Assembly: GCF_001012825.1 (NCBI RefSeq) | Contig: NZ_LCZJ02000033.1 | Span: forward strand, 612,301 to 676,300 | DNA: 64,000 nucleotides | Source of the DNA: Paenibacillus etheri | Lineage (GTDB): Bacteria; Bacillota; Bacilli; Paenibacillales; Paenibacillaceae | Direction: 5' to 3' | Shown here: in pieces, positions 28,203 to 36,931 of the stretch | Layout of the letters: each line of letters starts with the position of its first letter | Numbering within the stretch: the stretch's first letter is position 1 | Position numbers and translations under genes: made by a program | The notes under the pieces: model-generated | What the model was told of the DNA's origin: nothing | The model's database searches: none | What the model saw: the letters and a program-made list of their open reading frames with translations, nothing else

Positions 28203-28220
28203 CTTTATACAATCATACGG

Positions 28221-28394
28221 CTACAACAGATCGGCGTTTTTCAATGCATGCTCCCAGCTCGGAAAAAAGAACAGCGCACTTCTCATAAGATCAGGATCGT
28301 TTTGCTTCACTTGTTTTTTGCTGATCGAGCTTCCGTCGGTTTGAAGCTTTTTGATACGACTTAACACTTCATCAGCCTCCAAAGGAATTTCCAT
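28221..28394 (-). CDS. 57-residue protein with a solitary HTH-like repeat unit
   Basis: A short gene supported by a ribosome site (AAAGGAGTG, then TTTCA and ATG) and its own terminator 20 bp after the stop. The protein begins MEIPLEADEVLSRIKKL and ends ALFFFPSWEHALKNADLL. The pattern (hydrophobic helix, a short turn with GSSISKKQVKQNDPDLMRSA, then F-x-SW-x-x-AL) matches the roughly 50-residue units, usually ending in FGSWREAVEAAGI-like sequence, that occur repeated in putative DNA-binding or homing-type proteins. Here one unit makes up the whole protein. DNA binding is an inference from that resemblance. Confidence 0.7.
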   Translation of the reverse strand: MEIPLEADEVLSRIKKLQTDGSSISKKQVKQNDPDLMRSALFFFPSWEHALKNADLL

Positions 28395-28478
28395 TGAAAC
28401 ACTCCTTTCTCAGTGACCTAGTTTCCAATCATTTTCTCCATAATATGCAAATTTATTCTTCATTTCGATTTCGACGGA

Positions 28479-28635
28479 TTAAACCAGCTGATAGATCGGT
28501 TGTTCAGCAATGAAATAGGTAGGAATCATTGGGTATCTCTCTGCCAGGATTTCAGCTAAATATTTCATCCCTGGGGCTTCACTCTCCGCATGACCTAACA
28601 TGATTCTCATCATCCACGATCAGAACCTTCAGCAT
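28479..28635 (-). pseudogene. Gene remnants: NIF3-like C-terminus joined to a response-regulator start
   Basis: On the minus strand a well-placed GGAG and ATG at 28635 begin MLKVLIVDDEN, the start of a receiver domain, but the frame stops at 28579 after 18 residues. Overlapping it in another frame, from about 28610 to a stop at 28479, is a 40-residue tail (MLGHAESEAPGMKYLAEILA and onward to QPIYQLV) resembling the C-terminus of NIF3/YqfO-type metal-binding proteins. The join lies within GATGATGAGAATCATG. This looks like a deletion that fused two genes and removed most of both. Confidence 0.6.
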
Positions 28636-28763
28636 GATGTTCGCTCCAATCTCCTTAAGATAGGCTGTACTTTCTTATGAAAATATATATTATGCTATCA
28701 CAATTGGATATTGTTGTGAATTCATGAATTTTCCTTCTTTTGCTTGAACTAGTGCTTTTCTTA

Positions 28764-28812
28764 CTTAAAAAAACAACAAAAAAACGATGTATCCAGACAT
28801 TCAGACACATCG
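28764..28812 (-). terminator. Intrinsic terminator of ada
   Basis: Minus strand CGATGT pairs with ACATCG around a 16-nt loop, followed by TTTTTTTGTTGTTTTTTT. Confidence 0.8.
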
Positions 28813-28842
28813 AATTTAGTATATTTTTAGTTGAGTAGCTAT

Positions 28843-29895
28843 CTACGAACTAAGGTTGTTCTCATGATTGATTAACCATTCTTTTCTTGCAATGCCGCCG
28901 CCATAGCCCCCTAATTCACCGTTACTATTGATCACTCGATGACACGGAACCAAGATTGATAATTGATTGGCTCCATTAGCTCTTGCTACAGCACGACAAG
29001 CCGAAGGGTTATTTATATTCTCTGCAAGCTCCTTGTAAGAGACCGTCTGGCCTACAGGGATTCTTCGAAGTTCATTCCATACCTGTTGTTGAAAGTCTGA
29101 GCCTAAATAACGAATCGGTGTTTTGAATTCCGCTAGTTCCCCTTCGAAATAAAGACTTAATTCCTCTTCAATTTGCTCTAGCACAGGAACTTTTTCAGGC
29201 AATATAGTTGCATTCAAGCGGGTGCGTAATTTCTTAATTTCGTTCTCAAGTCCCTTTCGATCCACAAACTCCAGCAGTAAAAGGTGCTCTTCATCTGCGA
29301 TCGCAAGCATAGAACCTAATATCGTTTCGATCCAGGTACAGTGCAGCACTGTAATCTGCTTGGAGTGATTCGGGACAGTGCCCATCGTTCGTGAAAAAGC
29401 ATCTCTAAACCCATTACTCGAATCGTACCCGCTGTCCAGTTGTGCGTTAATGATAGAATCCCCATTCCTGATATGTTTGAAGGCCAGCCCTAAACGTCTA
29501 GAACGTGCATATTCAATAAACGTCATTCCGAATTGCTTCTTAAATTGTCGGCGTGCTGTATTTGCACTTATCGATAGCTCATCAAAATCTTTATCGGTCC
29601 ATTTTCTTTCCGGATTACGCTCAATAGCTTCGACAAGAAGCTTTACTTCTGAGGACATTTTCGTCGGATTAGATAAAGGCTGGCATCTTTTACAAGGTCT
29701 ATAAGACGCTAACAAAGCTTCTTTGGCTGTTGCGAAAAACTCGCAATTTTCTTTATATGGCTTTTTAGCCGGGCAAGTTGGTCTACACATAATGCCTGTT
29801 GTTTTTACGCCGACAAAAAATACACCTTCATAATTGGAGTTTTTTTCGACTAACATCTCATAATATTTATCGATTTGCTGTGTATTAGTGATCAT
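28843..29895 (-). CDS. ada: Fused Ada protein: methylphosphotriester sensor, AraC activator and O6-methylguanine-DNA methyltransferase
   Basis: A 350-residue protein with the full Ada layout. Residues 1-80 are the zinc sensor domain with cysteines 37, 41, 68 and 71 (GIMCRPTC and RPCKRCQ), one of which takes methyl groups from DNA phosphotriesters. Residues about 90-175 are an AraC-type helix-turn-helix (LSISANTARRQFKKQFGMTF). Residues 180-350 are the methyltransferase, with the acceptor Cys in ILVPCHRVI and the ending GGYGGGIARKEWLINHE. It repairs alkylated bases and activates the adaptive response. Bacillus subtilis splits these jobs between adaA and adaB. The ATG at 29895 has no strong ribosome site; the upstream PEP mutase-like gene ends 18 bp earlier, so translation may depend on that transcript. 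Confidence 0.92.
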   Translation of the reverse strand: MITNTQQIDKYYEMLVEKNSNYEGVFFVGVKTTGIMCRPTCPAKKPYKENCEFFATAKEALLASYRPCKRCQPLSNPTKMSSEVKLLVEAIERNPERKWTDKDFDELSISANTARRQFKKQFGMTFIEYARSRRLGLAFKHIRNGDSIINAQLDSGYDSSNGFRDAFSRTMGTVPNHSKQITVLHCTWIETILGSMLAIADEEHLLLLEFVDRKGLENEIKKLRTRLNATILPEKVPVLEQIEEELSLYFEGELAEFKTPIRYLGSDFQQQVWNELRRIPVGQTVSYKELAENINNPSACRAVARANGANQLSILVPCHRVINSNGELGGYGGGIARKEWLINHENNLSS

Positions 29896-29913
29896 AGTAT
29901 CGTTAGCTCATTT

Positions 29914-30357
29914 CTAAATAATGTTCGACTGCAGAATGGTTCGAGCACTCTCTTGAAGATTATGTTGTGCTTGAAAGTAACTATACGGACCGTAGCTAAT
30001 TCTTTTTACCCCAAGCTCCTGCAACTCAGCATTTGAAACCATACCATCCATCACCATAACATTTACAGGCAATGGCGACTTTTGCACAAATTGTTCTATC
30101 AAATTTCGATCCGTCAGCCCCGGTATAAAAATTCCATCTGCTCCAGCCGAAATAGACCACAGCAGCTGCTCAAATGAGAGCTGTTCACCATCCGAATAAC
30201 CCCATGCTTCCGCCATTGCGAAGCTACTTGTGGCAATAGCCTTTGAACCCGCTTTTTCTATCGCTTTAGCCGAAGCTACATCCCAGCAGTTATATAGCAT
30301 TAGCGGTTTCTCTTGATTATGCAAAGATTTAAAATAGTCATAGTCATTTCTCTTCAT
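29914..30357 (-). CDS. Isocitrate lyase/PEP mutase family protein with large internal deletion
   Basis: A 147-residue reading frame whose two ends match the PEP mutase/isocitrate lyase superfamily, normally about 250-290 residues. The N-terminus has PLMLYNCWDVASAKAIEKAG and SSFAMAEAWGYSDGE; the C-terminus has AGADGIFIPGLTDRNLIEQF and LGVKRISYGPYSYF. The sequence jumps from FEQLLWSIS straight to AGADGIF, so roughly 110 residues are absent, including the D-x-E-x-G metal site and the catalytic loop. The reading frame is kept. GGAG lies ten bases before the ATG. It is probably an inactive remnant, perhaps kept because it leads the ada transcript. Confidence 0.8.
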   Translation of the reverse strand: MKRNDYDYFKSLHNQEKPLMLYNCWDVASAKAIEKAGSKAIATSSFAMAEAWGYSDGEQLSFEQLLWSISAGADGIFIPGLTDRNLIEQFVQKSPLPVNVMVMDGMVSNAELQELGVKRISYGPYSYFQAQHNLQESARTILQSNII

Positions 30358-30490
30358 CAGTAGTCATCTCCATTAAATAGAATAGCACCACTATATAATA
30401 GACAATGATTCGTCATACCAGAAAAATTAACACCAATCTTTTTTTATGTACAAGCATAAACGCCTTCGGCGATATAAATTCTTATATTTC

Positions 30491-30546
30491 AAAAAAAGCA
30501 CCGAAGAATGAACTCATCCTATAAGGACCTGATCAAACCTCGATGC
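30491..30546 (-). terminator. Intrinsic terminator of the EamA gene
   Basis: Minus strand GCATCGAGG pairs with CTTCGGTGC (G-U pairs included), with an inner TCCTTATAGGA hairpin, then TTTTTTT. Confidence 0.7.
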
Positions 30547-30564
30547 CATTTTGCAGATTACAGT

Positions 30565-31497
30565 TTACAGTTCTACCTTACGGAGTGATGGTTTAGAGGA
30601 TGGTTTGGGTGACTTTTCCCCTGTTCGTATCGGTATGATTTGAGGTGCCGCGATTCCGATCAGTACGACAAGAATTCCAACCCACCGAAGCAAAGACACT
30701 TCTTCTTGCAGGACTAACACGGAGGCTACAACAGCTGCCGGCAACTCCGCCGCACCTAGAATCGTTCCCAGACCTGAACCCAGTTTCGGAACACCAATAG
30801 AAAAGAACAGTACAGGAATAACTATACCAAGCAACCCTAAAGGAAGACCATACTTCCAAAGTCCATCTGTAAGCGCTCCGTCGTAAATAAAGGAAGGCGA
30901 AAAAACAACCATAATAATAATCATTGCACTTGTAGTCATATACAAGCTTTTATTCACAGCAGGTACCTGGGTAGCCACTCTTCCGCTGACAAAAATATAA
31001 AAGGCAAACGATACCGCAGACATCAAACCGAAAACAATACCACTCGTAGTCATTTCACCTACACTTGGTTCTAGAATCCCCCCAGCTAGTATTGTTCCTA
31101 TCAGAAGGATAACCATCGAAATTATTTTCTCTCGACTAGGCCATTTTCTATCTACAATAGCCTCCAGAATCACACCAATCCAAGTAAATTGGAATAAGAG
31201 AACGATCGCAATCGAAGCAGGTAATTGTTCAACGGCAAACCCATAGAAAATACCCGTCATGCTAATGGTAATCCCCGCGCCTAATAACGAAGCGCCTACC
31301 TTTAACCCGAGTTTTATTCGGGAAAATAATACAACTAACAAGAGCAGCATGCACCATCCAAAAAAGTATTGCGCCCCGACCAGTTGCTGCATTCTAAATC
31401 CATCATTCATCCCAAGCTTAACGATCGTGGAAAGCGATCCATAACTACATGCTCCTATAAATACTAGTAAAGCATATTTGAGTAACTTCATATTCAT
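30565..31497 (-). CDS. EamA/DMT family transporter
   Basis: A 310-residue membrane protein with about ten hydrophobic segments in two five-helix EamA halves. Landmarks are GACSYGSLSTIVKLGMNDGF in helix 1, QLPASIAIVLLFQFTWIGVI in the first repeat and GLGTILGAAELPAAVVASVL in the second. Members export amino acids or other small metabolites, or import nucleotide-sugar-like compounds; the cargo is not predictable. The C-terminus is a basic, proline-rich tail. AGGAAAG lies upstream of the ATG. A 13-bp tandem repeat lies in its leader (see 31519). Confidence 0.88.
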   Translation of the reverse strand: MNMKLLKYALLVFIGACSYGSLSTIVKLGMNDGFRMQQLVGAQYFFGWCMLLLLVVLFSRIKLGLKVGASLLGAGITISMTGIFYGFAVEQLPASIAIVLLFQFTWIGVILEAIVDRKWPSREKIISMVILLIGTILAGGILEPSVGEMTTSGIVFGLMSAVSFAFYIFVSGRVATQVPAVNKSLYMTTSAMIIIMVVFSPSFIYDGALTDGLWKYGLPLGLLGIVIPVLFFSIGVPKLGSGLGTILGAAELPAAVVASVLVLQEEVSLLRWVGILVVLIGIAAPQIIPIRTGEKSPKPSSKPSLRKVEL

Positions 31498-31518
31498 CGT
31501 AATCTTCTTTCCTTTCTG

Positions 31519-31568
31519 TTGAACCGTCCTATTGAACCGTCCTATTGAACCGTCCTATTGAACCGTCC
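31519..31568. repeat. 13-bp tandem repeat, nearly four copies
   Basis: TTGAACCGTCCTA is repeated exactly three times (31519-31557), with a fourth partial copy to 31568. It lies 20-70 bp upstream of the EamA gene start, so copy-number change by slippage could alter leader length or promoter spacing. Confidence 0.9.
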
Positions 31569-31577
31569 AAATCACAT

Positions 31578-31611
31578 AATAAAGCCCCTTGTCATCGAAA
31601 TGACAAGGGGC
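31578..31611 (-). terminator. Hairpin terminator
   Basis: GCCCCTTGTCAT and ATGACAAGGGGC form a perfect 12-bp stem with a CGAA loop; the minus strand continues TTTATTATG. It lies 150 bp past the stop of the surface protein ending at 31761. Confidence 0.65.
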
Positions 31612-31760
31612 GACTGAAACCAAAGAATACATCTTTGACAAAATTCCGCCACTCCATCCACTGGATAGAGTTTGGTTTATTTACTTATAGCAACACGGAT
31701 TATAATATGATAAATCACACAGGGTGTCAACTTGAAATGTTTACAATAACTTTATTTCGA

Positions 31761-34427
31761 TTATATTTCAAACTCTTCTGTTGAATTTGAAAGACCACCA
31801 TTCTGTACACCGCTATTATTGGCTACAGCAAGAACATACACTTTATATTTGACACCTTTAACAATTGAATCACCGTTAACATCCCTTGTCGCAGTGAATA
31901 TTGAAGGATTCGTCCCGTTAGGGGTTACAGACGTATAATACGAGGATCTCACCTCAATAGCATCCGCAGAACCAAACCCTTGTTTAGATGGAACCACCAA
32001 TACTCGATATTCTGAAATATTGGATTCATTGGCTGATTTGACGAAACTGATCAGGATTCTACCATTGTCCTCTTTATACGTTACATTGGTTACAGAGATC
32101 ACTGGGCTCTTGGTTGTTGACAACGTAATGACCGAAGACTCCCCGGATAATGCATTGGAACCTGAATAATTACTACCACCCACAGCTAACACATACACTT
32201 TATAGCTGGTTCCAGCCTTTATCAAATTGCCACGTACGTCTCTGGCGGAAGAATCTAATACTTGACTGGTACTGTTGCCTGATGTACTTACCGAGGTGTA
32301 ATTAGCACTTGATACATTATTAGCATCAGACAGGCTAAAGCTACTGTAATATGACGTAGGTACCACCATAATTCGGTATTGGTTAATGTACGTTTCATCT
32401 GTGGCATGGCTAAACGATACCTTCAAATCTCGGCCATCGCCATAGTCATTTACATCGCTAACACTCAAGTTTGTAACGGCTTTTACACTAGAATCATTCA
32501 ACAATGTTATGACCGATGAAGCGGAAGAGAGCACATTCGAATCCCAATAGATCCCGCTTCCGATGGTTAACACATACACTCTATAGCTAGTTCCATTCTT
32601 TATCGAAGCTCCGAGAACGTCTCTGGTTGACGAATTCATTACTTGACTGGTAGAAGACCCGGATGTACTCACCGATGTATAATTGCTACTTGATACATTA
32701 TTCGCTTCAGCTAAACTAAAGCTACTGTAATAGGATGTTGGTACTACCATAATTCGATACTGGCTAATATAGGTTTCGTCCGTCGGATGAGTGAAGGACA
32801 CTCTCAGATCTCGGCCATCACCATAGTCGTTAACGTCACTGACACTCAAGTTTGATATGGTACTCACACTGGTATCATTCAACAACGTAATGACCGATGA
32901 AGGTGACGAAAGCACATTGCCTCCTGTATTACTGCCGCTTCCAATAGATAAGATATATACTTTATAATTGACTCCATTCTTTATCAAAGCTCCACGTACA
33001 TCTCTGGTTGACGAGTTCAATACTTGATTGGTTGTAGTACCATTTGTACTCACCGCTGTATAGTAGCTATTTGATACATTATTGGCTTCGGCTAAACTAA
33101 AGCTACTGTAATATGACGTCGGAACTACCATGATTCGGTACTGGCTGATATAGGTTTCGTCCGTCGCATGAGTAAATGACACTCTCAAATCTCGGCCATC
33201 ATTATAATTGTTAACGTCGCTAACACTTAAGTTAGAGACCCCTATGTTGGACAGCGTTATTGCAGATGAGACAGAAGACAACACATGATTCGCTGCTGCA
33301 TTGCTGCTATCAATCGCCATGACAAACACTCTATAGCTCACGCCTGTTTTAACAAGAGCTCCGTCCACATCTCTGGCTCCTGAAGATAGAACTTGGGTAA
33401 TATTATTACCCGTCTTGCTGACCAGCGTGTAATTAGCACTGGACACATTATTTGCTGTCGCTAAATTAAAATTTGAATAATTAGTAGCTTTGACAACAAA
33501 TATCCGATAAGAGCTTATCTTCGACTCATCTGACAGCTTATTGAAGCTAACCGATAGATCTCTTCCATCTCCATAATCACTTATATCTTTTACTTGTACA
33601 TTATTTATTGCTACGACAGTCTTATTCACTAGTGTCATAGTGGAAGACCCACTAGAAAGTGTACTGGTATTACTTCCTTTGCCAACCGTTAAGACATAAG
33701 CCACATACGCTTGATTACTCTTAATTAAATCACCATCAACAGTTCTCGAAGCAGACGTCAATTTAATCGAAGGATTAGTAGCTGTTGGTAATATAGTAGA
33801 ATAATTGTAAGAGGCTATCGTTTGTGCAGACGATAGGTTGAGAATATTCCCTGATTTAACAATCAGAACACGGTAATGATCCACTAGTGACTCATTTGCC
33901 GCTCGAGTGAAGCTAACCTGAAGATCACGACCATCACCGAAATCACTCACATCCTGCGCTACTACGTTGGTTACGGGGCCTGCATTTCCAACGTTCGAGG
34001 ATGAAGTCGTTATAGTTACAACTTGCGTCTTGGGGTTCCATCCCACTTTATGGCCCAGTGCTTCACTGACGAACCTTGTTGGGACCATCGTTCTCCCCTT
34101 CAGATTCAAACCAGGCACGTCTAGATTTACAGCCTTATTGTTAATGGTGGCTGTCTTTGAGCCAATCTTTAACATAATCGTTGTATCAGCTTTAGTTGCA
34201 GTTACAGTTTGTGCCTTTTGATTCCACTTGATGGTGGCATTAAAGGCTTCAAAAATAGCCCGCAGCGGCACCATCGTCCGCCCTTTCACCATCACCGGTG
34301 CTTGATCTGTAGACAATCGAACCCCGTCAATAATAATACTGATCGGAGTAGCAGCCTTCACAGAGGATTGAAACATCATCGGAATGACTACTAAAACTAC
34401 TAAAATTGAAATCCATAACTTCTTCAC
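31761..34427 (-). CDS. Secreted protein with copper amine oxidase N-terminal domain and six long repeats
   Basis: An 888-residue exported protein. Signal peptide at 1-26 (ends VKAA). Residues about 27-145 are two copper amine oxidase N-terminal-type units (KGRTMVPLRAIFEAFNATIKW and KGRTMVPTRFVSEALGHKVG), a module Paenibacillus uses as a surface stalk. Six fibronectin-like repeats of about 115-125 residues follow, each opening with a motif such as DVNDYGDGRDLRVSF and containing YRIMVVPTSYYSSFSLAEA and NYTSVSTSG. Repeats 3-5 are nearly identical, pointing to recent duplication; the sixth is shorter and ends the protein. The GTG start at 34427 has AGGAGGG seven bases upstream; the in-frame ATG at 34457 precedes that site. 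It is probably an adhesin or wall protein. There is no SLH or LPXTG anchor. Confidence 0.85.
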   Translation of the reverse strand: MKKLWISILVVLVVIPMMFQSSVKAATPISIIIDGVRLSTDQAPVMVKGRTMVPLRAIFEAFNATIKWNQKAQTVTATKADTTIMLKIGSKTATINNKAVNLDVPGLNLKGRTMVPTRFVSEALGHKVGWNPKTQVVTITTSSSNVGNAGPVTNVVAQDVSDFGDGRDLQVSFTRAANESLVDHYRVLIVKSGNILNLSSAQTIASYNYSTILPTATNPSIKLTSASRTVDGDLIKSNQAYVAYVLTVGKGSNTSTLSSGSSTMTLVNKTVVAINNVQVKDISDYGDGRDLSVSFNKLSDESKISSYRIFVVKATNYSNFNLATANNVSSANYTLVSKTGNNITQVLSSGARDVDGALVKTGVSYRVFVMAIDSSNAAANHVLSSVSSAITLSNIGVSNLSVSDVNNYNDGRDLRVSFTHATDETYISQYRIMVVPTSYYSSFSLAEANNVSNSYYTAVSTNGTTTNQVLNSSTRDVRGALIKNGVNYKVYILSIGSGSNTGGNVLSSPSSVITLLNDTSVSTISNLSVSDVNDYGDGRDLRVSFTHPTDETYISQYRIMVVPTSYYSSFSLAEANNVSSSNYTSVSTSGSSTSQVMNSSTRDVLGASIKNGTSYRVYVLTIGSGIYWDSNVLSSASSVITLLNDSSVKAVTNLSVSDVNDYGDGRDLKVSFSHATDETYINQYRIMVVPTSYYSSFSLSDANNVSSANYTSVSTSGNSTSQVLDSSARDVRGNLIKAGTSYKVYVLAVGGSNYSGSNALSGESSVITLSTTKSPVISVTNVTYKEDNGRILISFVKSANESNISEYRVLVVPSKQGFGSADAIEVRSSYYTSVTPNGTNPSIFTATRDVNGDSIVKGVKYKVYVLAVANNSGVQNGGLSNSTEEFEI

Positions 34428-34561
34428 AGATCCACCCTCCTGGAATGACGAATACATTTTTTACCTACTCATTTGACGCTTCTAACTATACAAAAGTTTC
34501 ATGATTTATGGGTTACAAAAAAATAACCTAGACTCTCCCCACATCCTCCACAACCCTCTTT

Positions 34562-34598
34562 GAAAAAGAAAAAGGAAAGAGCGGTGTGCTCTCTCCTT
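34562..34598 (-). terminator. Intrinsic terminator of the PBP gene
   Basis: Minus strand GGAGAGAGC pairs with GCTCTTTCC, then TTTTTCTTTTTC. Confidence 0.8.
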
Positions 34599-34602
34599 TC
34601 GA

Positions 34603-36675
34603 TTATTCCTTCATATTTTTAACAATATTTTTTTTCGGAATTCCATCTAATCCATACTCCCAATCATAAGCATCAAAAATTTTTCTAGCTACAGGTGCGG
34701 CGCTATTTGATCCGAACCCACCTTCAGGAATGACTACAGCCACAGCAAGTTTTGGATTATCACGTGGTGCAAAGGCTATGAACACTCCGTTATCCCGGTT
34801 AATTTTTTTACTATCCGTTTGTTGTGAAGTCCCTGTTTTACGAGCAAAATCATAGGGGAAATCACCGAAGGCACTTTTAACGTCACTGTTCATCCCTTTC
34901 TTGATTTCCCGCCAAAAGGATTTATCGAAATTAGTCACTTCATCAAGCACTTCCCGTTTGAACGCTTTGATAACCTTCCCATTTGAATCAGTGATTTTAC
35001 TTACCAACTGTGGTTTGATTCGTTGCCCTTCATTGGCTAAAGTAGCTGCATATTGCGCCAGCTGAAGAACTGTGTAACGCCCTTGCTGTCCAAAAGAAGC
35101 ATACACAAGCGCAGACTGAACTGATCCAGCTTTCGCTTCAGCCTTATAATTCAAATCGCCCAAGTATTCTCTGGGTAAACCTATACCTGTTGGAACACCA
35201 AGACCGAATTCTTTCATATATGTGTCCCATACATCAATACCCTTAGACTTATATTTGTCGTACAATTTTTTCCCAATCATATCAACCATATATACGTTTG
35301 AAGATTTTTCAATTGCCGTGTGAGGATACAAAGAGTTATATACATGATTCGATGAATTCCTTACAAAGGTCTCATGTCCCTCTCTACCAAACGAGGTGAT
35401 TCCTTTATCTTGATAAATAGAAGATGTATTTATAAAGCCCTCTTTTAATCCAATCAGTACACTTAATGGTTTTATTGTCGAGCCGAGCAGCACCGTGGAC
35501 TCGAAATTATGCCCTGATCTTCCTGATGAATAGGGAGTAATCGTTCCGTTTTGATAATGCTTTTCGATTTGTTCGTACTTCTCCGGTAATATCGAACCCG
35601 TAGCCCAATAATTGGCATCATAGTCAGGCATACTCGCCATCGTAATAATATTGCCTGTATCGACCTCCATGGCTACAGCGTAACCTGTTAAAGCATCGGG
35701 ATGTGTTTCCCCCTGTACTGTGTGCGAATGCAACCACTGAATCTGATCTTTAATAGCCTCTTCAGTCTTCATCTGAATTTTTTTATTTATCGTAGTCCAG
35801 ATATTGCTCCCTTTAACCGGCGGTTCAATACTGACGATTTTCTCCGCCATGTTCTGCGGATCTACTGAAACTTCCTTATAACCATTCTGTCCCCGAAGCT
35901 CCTTCTGGTATTGCAGCTCCAAGCCATCAAAGCCTACGAGCTCATCCTCTTTATAGTTAAGTCCAGGATTCTGATTATTTTTCATTGCCTGAAGTACATC
36001 CTTATAAAGATCTAAACTAGTAGAAGATTTAAAAAACTTCACATATCCAACAGCTTGTACAGCCACCGTATCGATATCATAATGCCTAGAACTCTCCTCT
36101 AACACCTCAAGATTGGGATATTCGTTTTTGTGCTCCAAAAAATAAGCGATTTCTTTCTTGGATAACTCTGATTTAATTCTTCGTGCCACATAACCAGAAG
36201 ACTTTTTAGAATATAAATCCATAGAATCAAGGATCTCTTCTTTTGTTATTTTTTTATCATTAGGATCACCATAGGTTTCGAAGGCTTCTGCTAATTTGCT
36301 AGCCAGTGCCTTTGATTTGTTATTTGCCTCAGCTGTTAATGTAGTTTTTTTGTTCGTTTTATCTGTTGTTGTGGTAGTATATTCTTTTTGCAAAGTGAGA
36401 TATAAAGATTGAACAGGTATAGAATAGGCCAATTCCTCACCTTCAGCTGCGAGGATATTCCCTCTCATTGCTGATAATGGCACTATTTTCGTATCCCGAT
36501 TAGCTTCGGTTTCAGTTAGCGTAGATCCTTCGACAAATTGCAAGACAGCAAGACGAAGGATAATCACACAAAAAATAATAAAAGTGCTAAAGAAAAAAAT
36601 ATTGATTCTTAATTCACTAGAGTTATTTATAGTTTTGCTACTATCTTGTATTCCTTTTCTGTCAAAGAATCTCAC
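34603..36675 (-). CDS. Class B penicillin-binding protein (PbpA/PbpH-like transpeptidase)
   Basis: A 690-residue peptidoglycan transpeptidase. One membrane anchor at about 25-50 (INIFFFSTFIIFCVIILRLA), a dimerisation/pedestal domain with the conserved MRGNILAAEG (about 90), then the transpeptidase domain. Its three active-site motifs are present: S-x-x-K as STIKP, S-x-N as KSSNVY and KTGT in FARKTGTSQQ. Size and order match Bacillus PBP2A/PbpH, which crosslink side-wall peptidoglycan in the elongasome. The GTG start at 36675 has AAGGAG nine bases upstream; ATG codons at 36720 and 36711 precede that site. Transcribed alone, with a terminator. Confidence 0.92.
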   Translation of the reverse strand: MRFFDRKGIQDSSKTINNSSELRINIFFFSTFIIFCVIILRLAVLQFVEGSTLTETEANRDTKIVPLSAMRGNILAAEGEELAYSIPVQSLYLTLQKEYTTTTTDKTNKKTTLTAEANNKSKALASKLAEAFETYGDPNDKKITKEEILDSMDLYSKKSSGYVARRIKSELSKKEIAYFLEHKNEYPNLEVLEESSRHYDIDTVAVQAVGYVKFFKSSTSLDLYKDVLQAMKNNQNPGLNYKEDELVGFDGLELQYQKELRGQNGYKEVSVDPQNMAEKIVSIEPPVKGSNIWTTINKKIQMKTEEAIKDQIQWLHSHTVQGETHPDALTGYAVAMEVDTGNIITMASMPDYDANYWATGSILPEKYEQIEKHYQNGTITPYSSGRSGHNFESTVLLGSTIKPLSVLIGLKEGFINTSSIYQDKGITSFGREGHETFVRNSSNHVYNSLYPHTAIEKSSNVYMVDMIGKKLYDKYKSKGIDVWDTYMKEFGLGVPTGIGLPREYLGDLNYKAEAKAGSVQSALVYASFGQQGRYTVLQLAQYAATLANEGQRIKPQLVSKITDSNGKVIKAFKREVLDEVTNFDKSFWREIKKGMNSDVKSAFGDFPYDFARKTGTSQQTDSKKINRDNGVFIAFAPRDNPKLAVAVVIPEGGFGSNSAAPVARKIFDAYDWEYGLDGIPKKNIVKNMKE

Positions 36676-36796
36676 ATAATCCCACTCCTTATTCCCAAAA
36701 TTATACAACATAAGATTCAATTATAAACTAGCAAACTCAAATATACAAAATTAAGAATAATAGTTAAATAATTGTTCACAAATCGATATATCGAAT

Positions 36797-36835
36797 TAAA
36801 AAAGCAGCGATCCTCGGAGTGGGAGAATCGCTGCT
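36797..36835 (-). terminator. Intrinsic terminator of the siderophore importer operon
   Basis: Minus strand AGCAGCGATTCTC pairs with GAGGATCGCTGCT, then TTTTTT. Confidence 0.85.
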
Positions 36836-36931
36836 CTGTGTTTTTGGTCGTTGATTGCCTGTACGAATGAATCCTAATCATCTGCTGAGGCTTACGGGCT
36901 TAAATGACGTTATTTTCAAGATTTGCAAACC

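Noticed and set aside
27744-28344. Two plus-strand open frames of about 100 codons
   Set aside because: They run antisense through the c-di-AMP riboswitch, its terminator and the 57-residue gene, all of which explain the region better.
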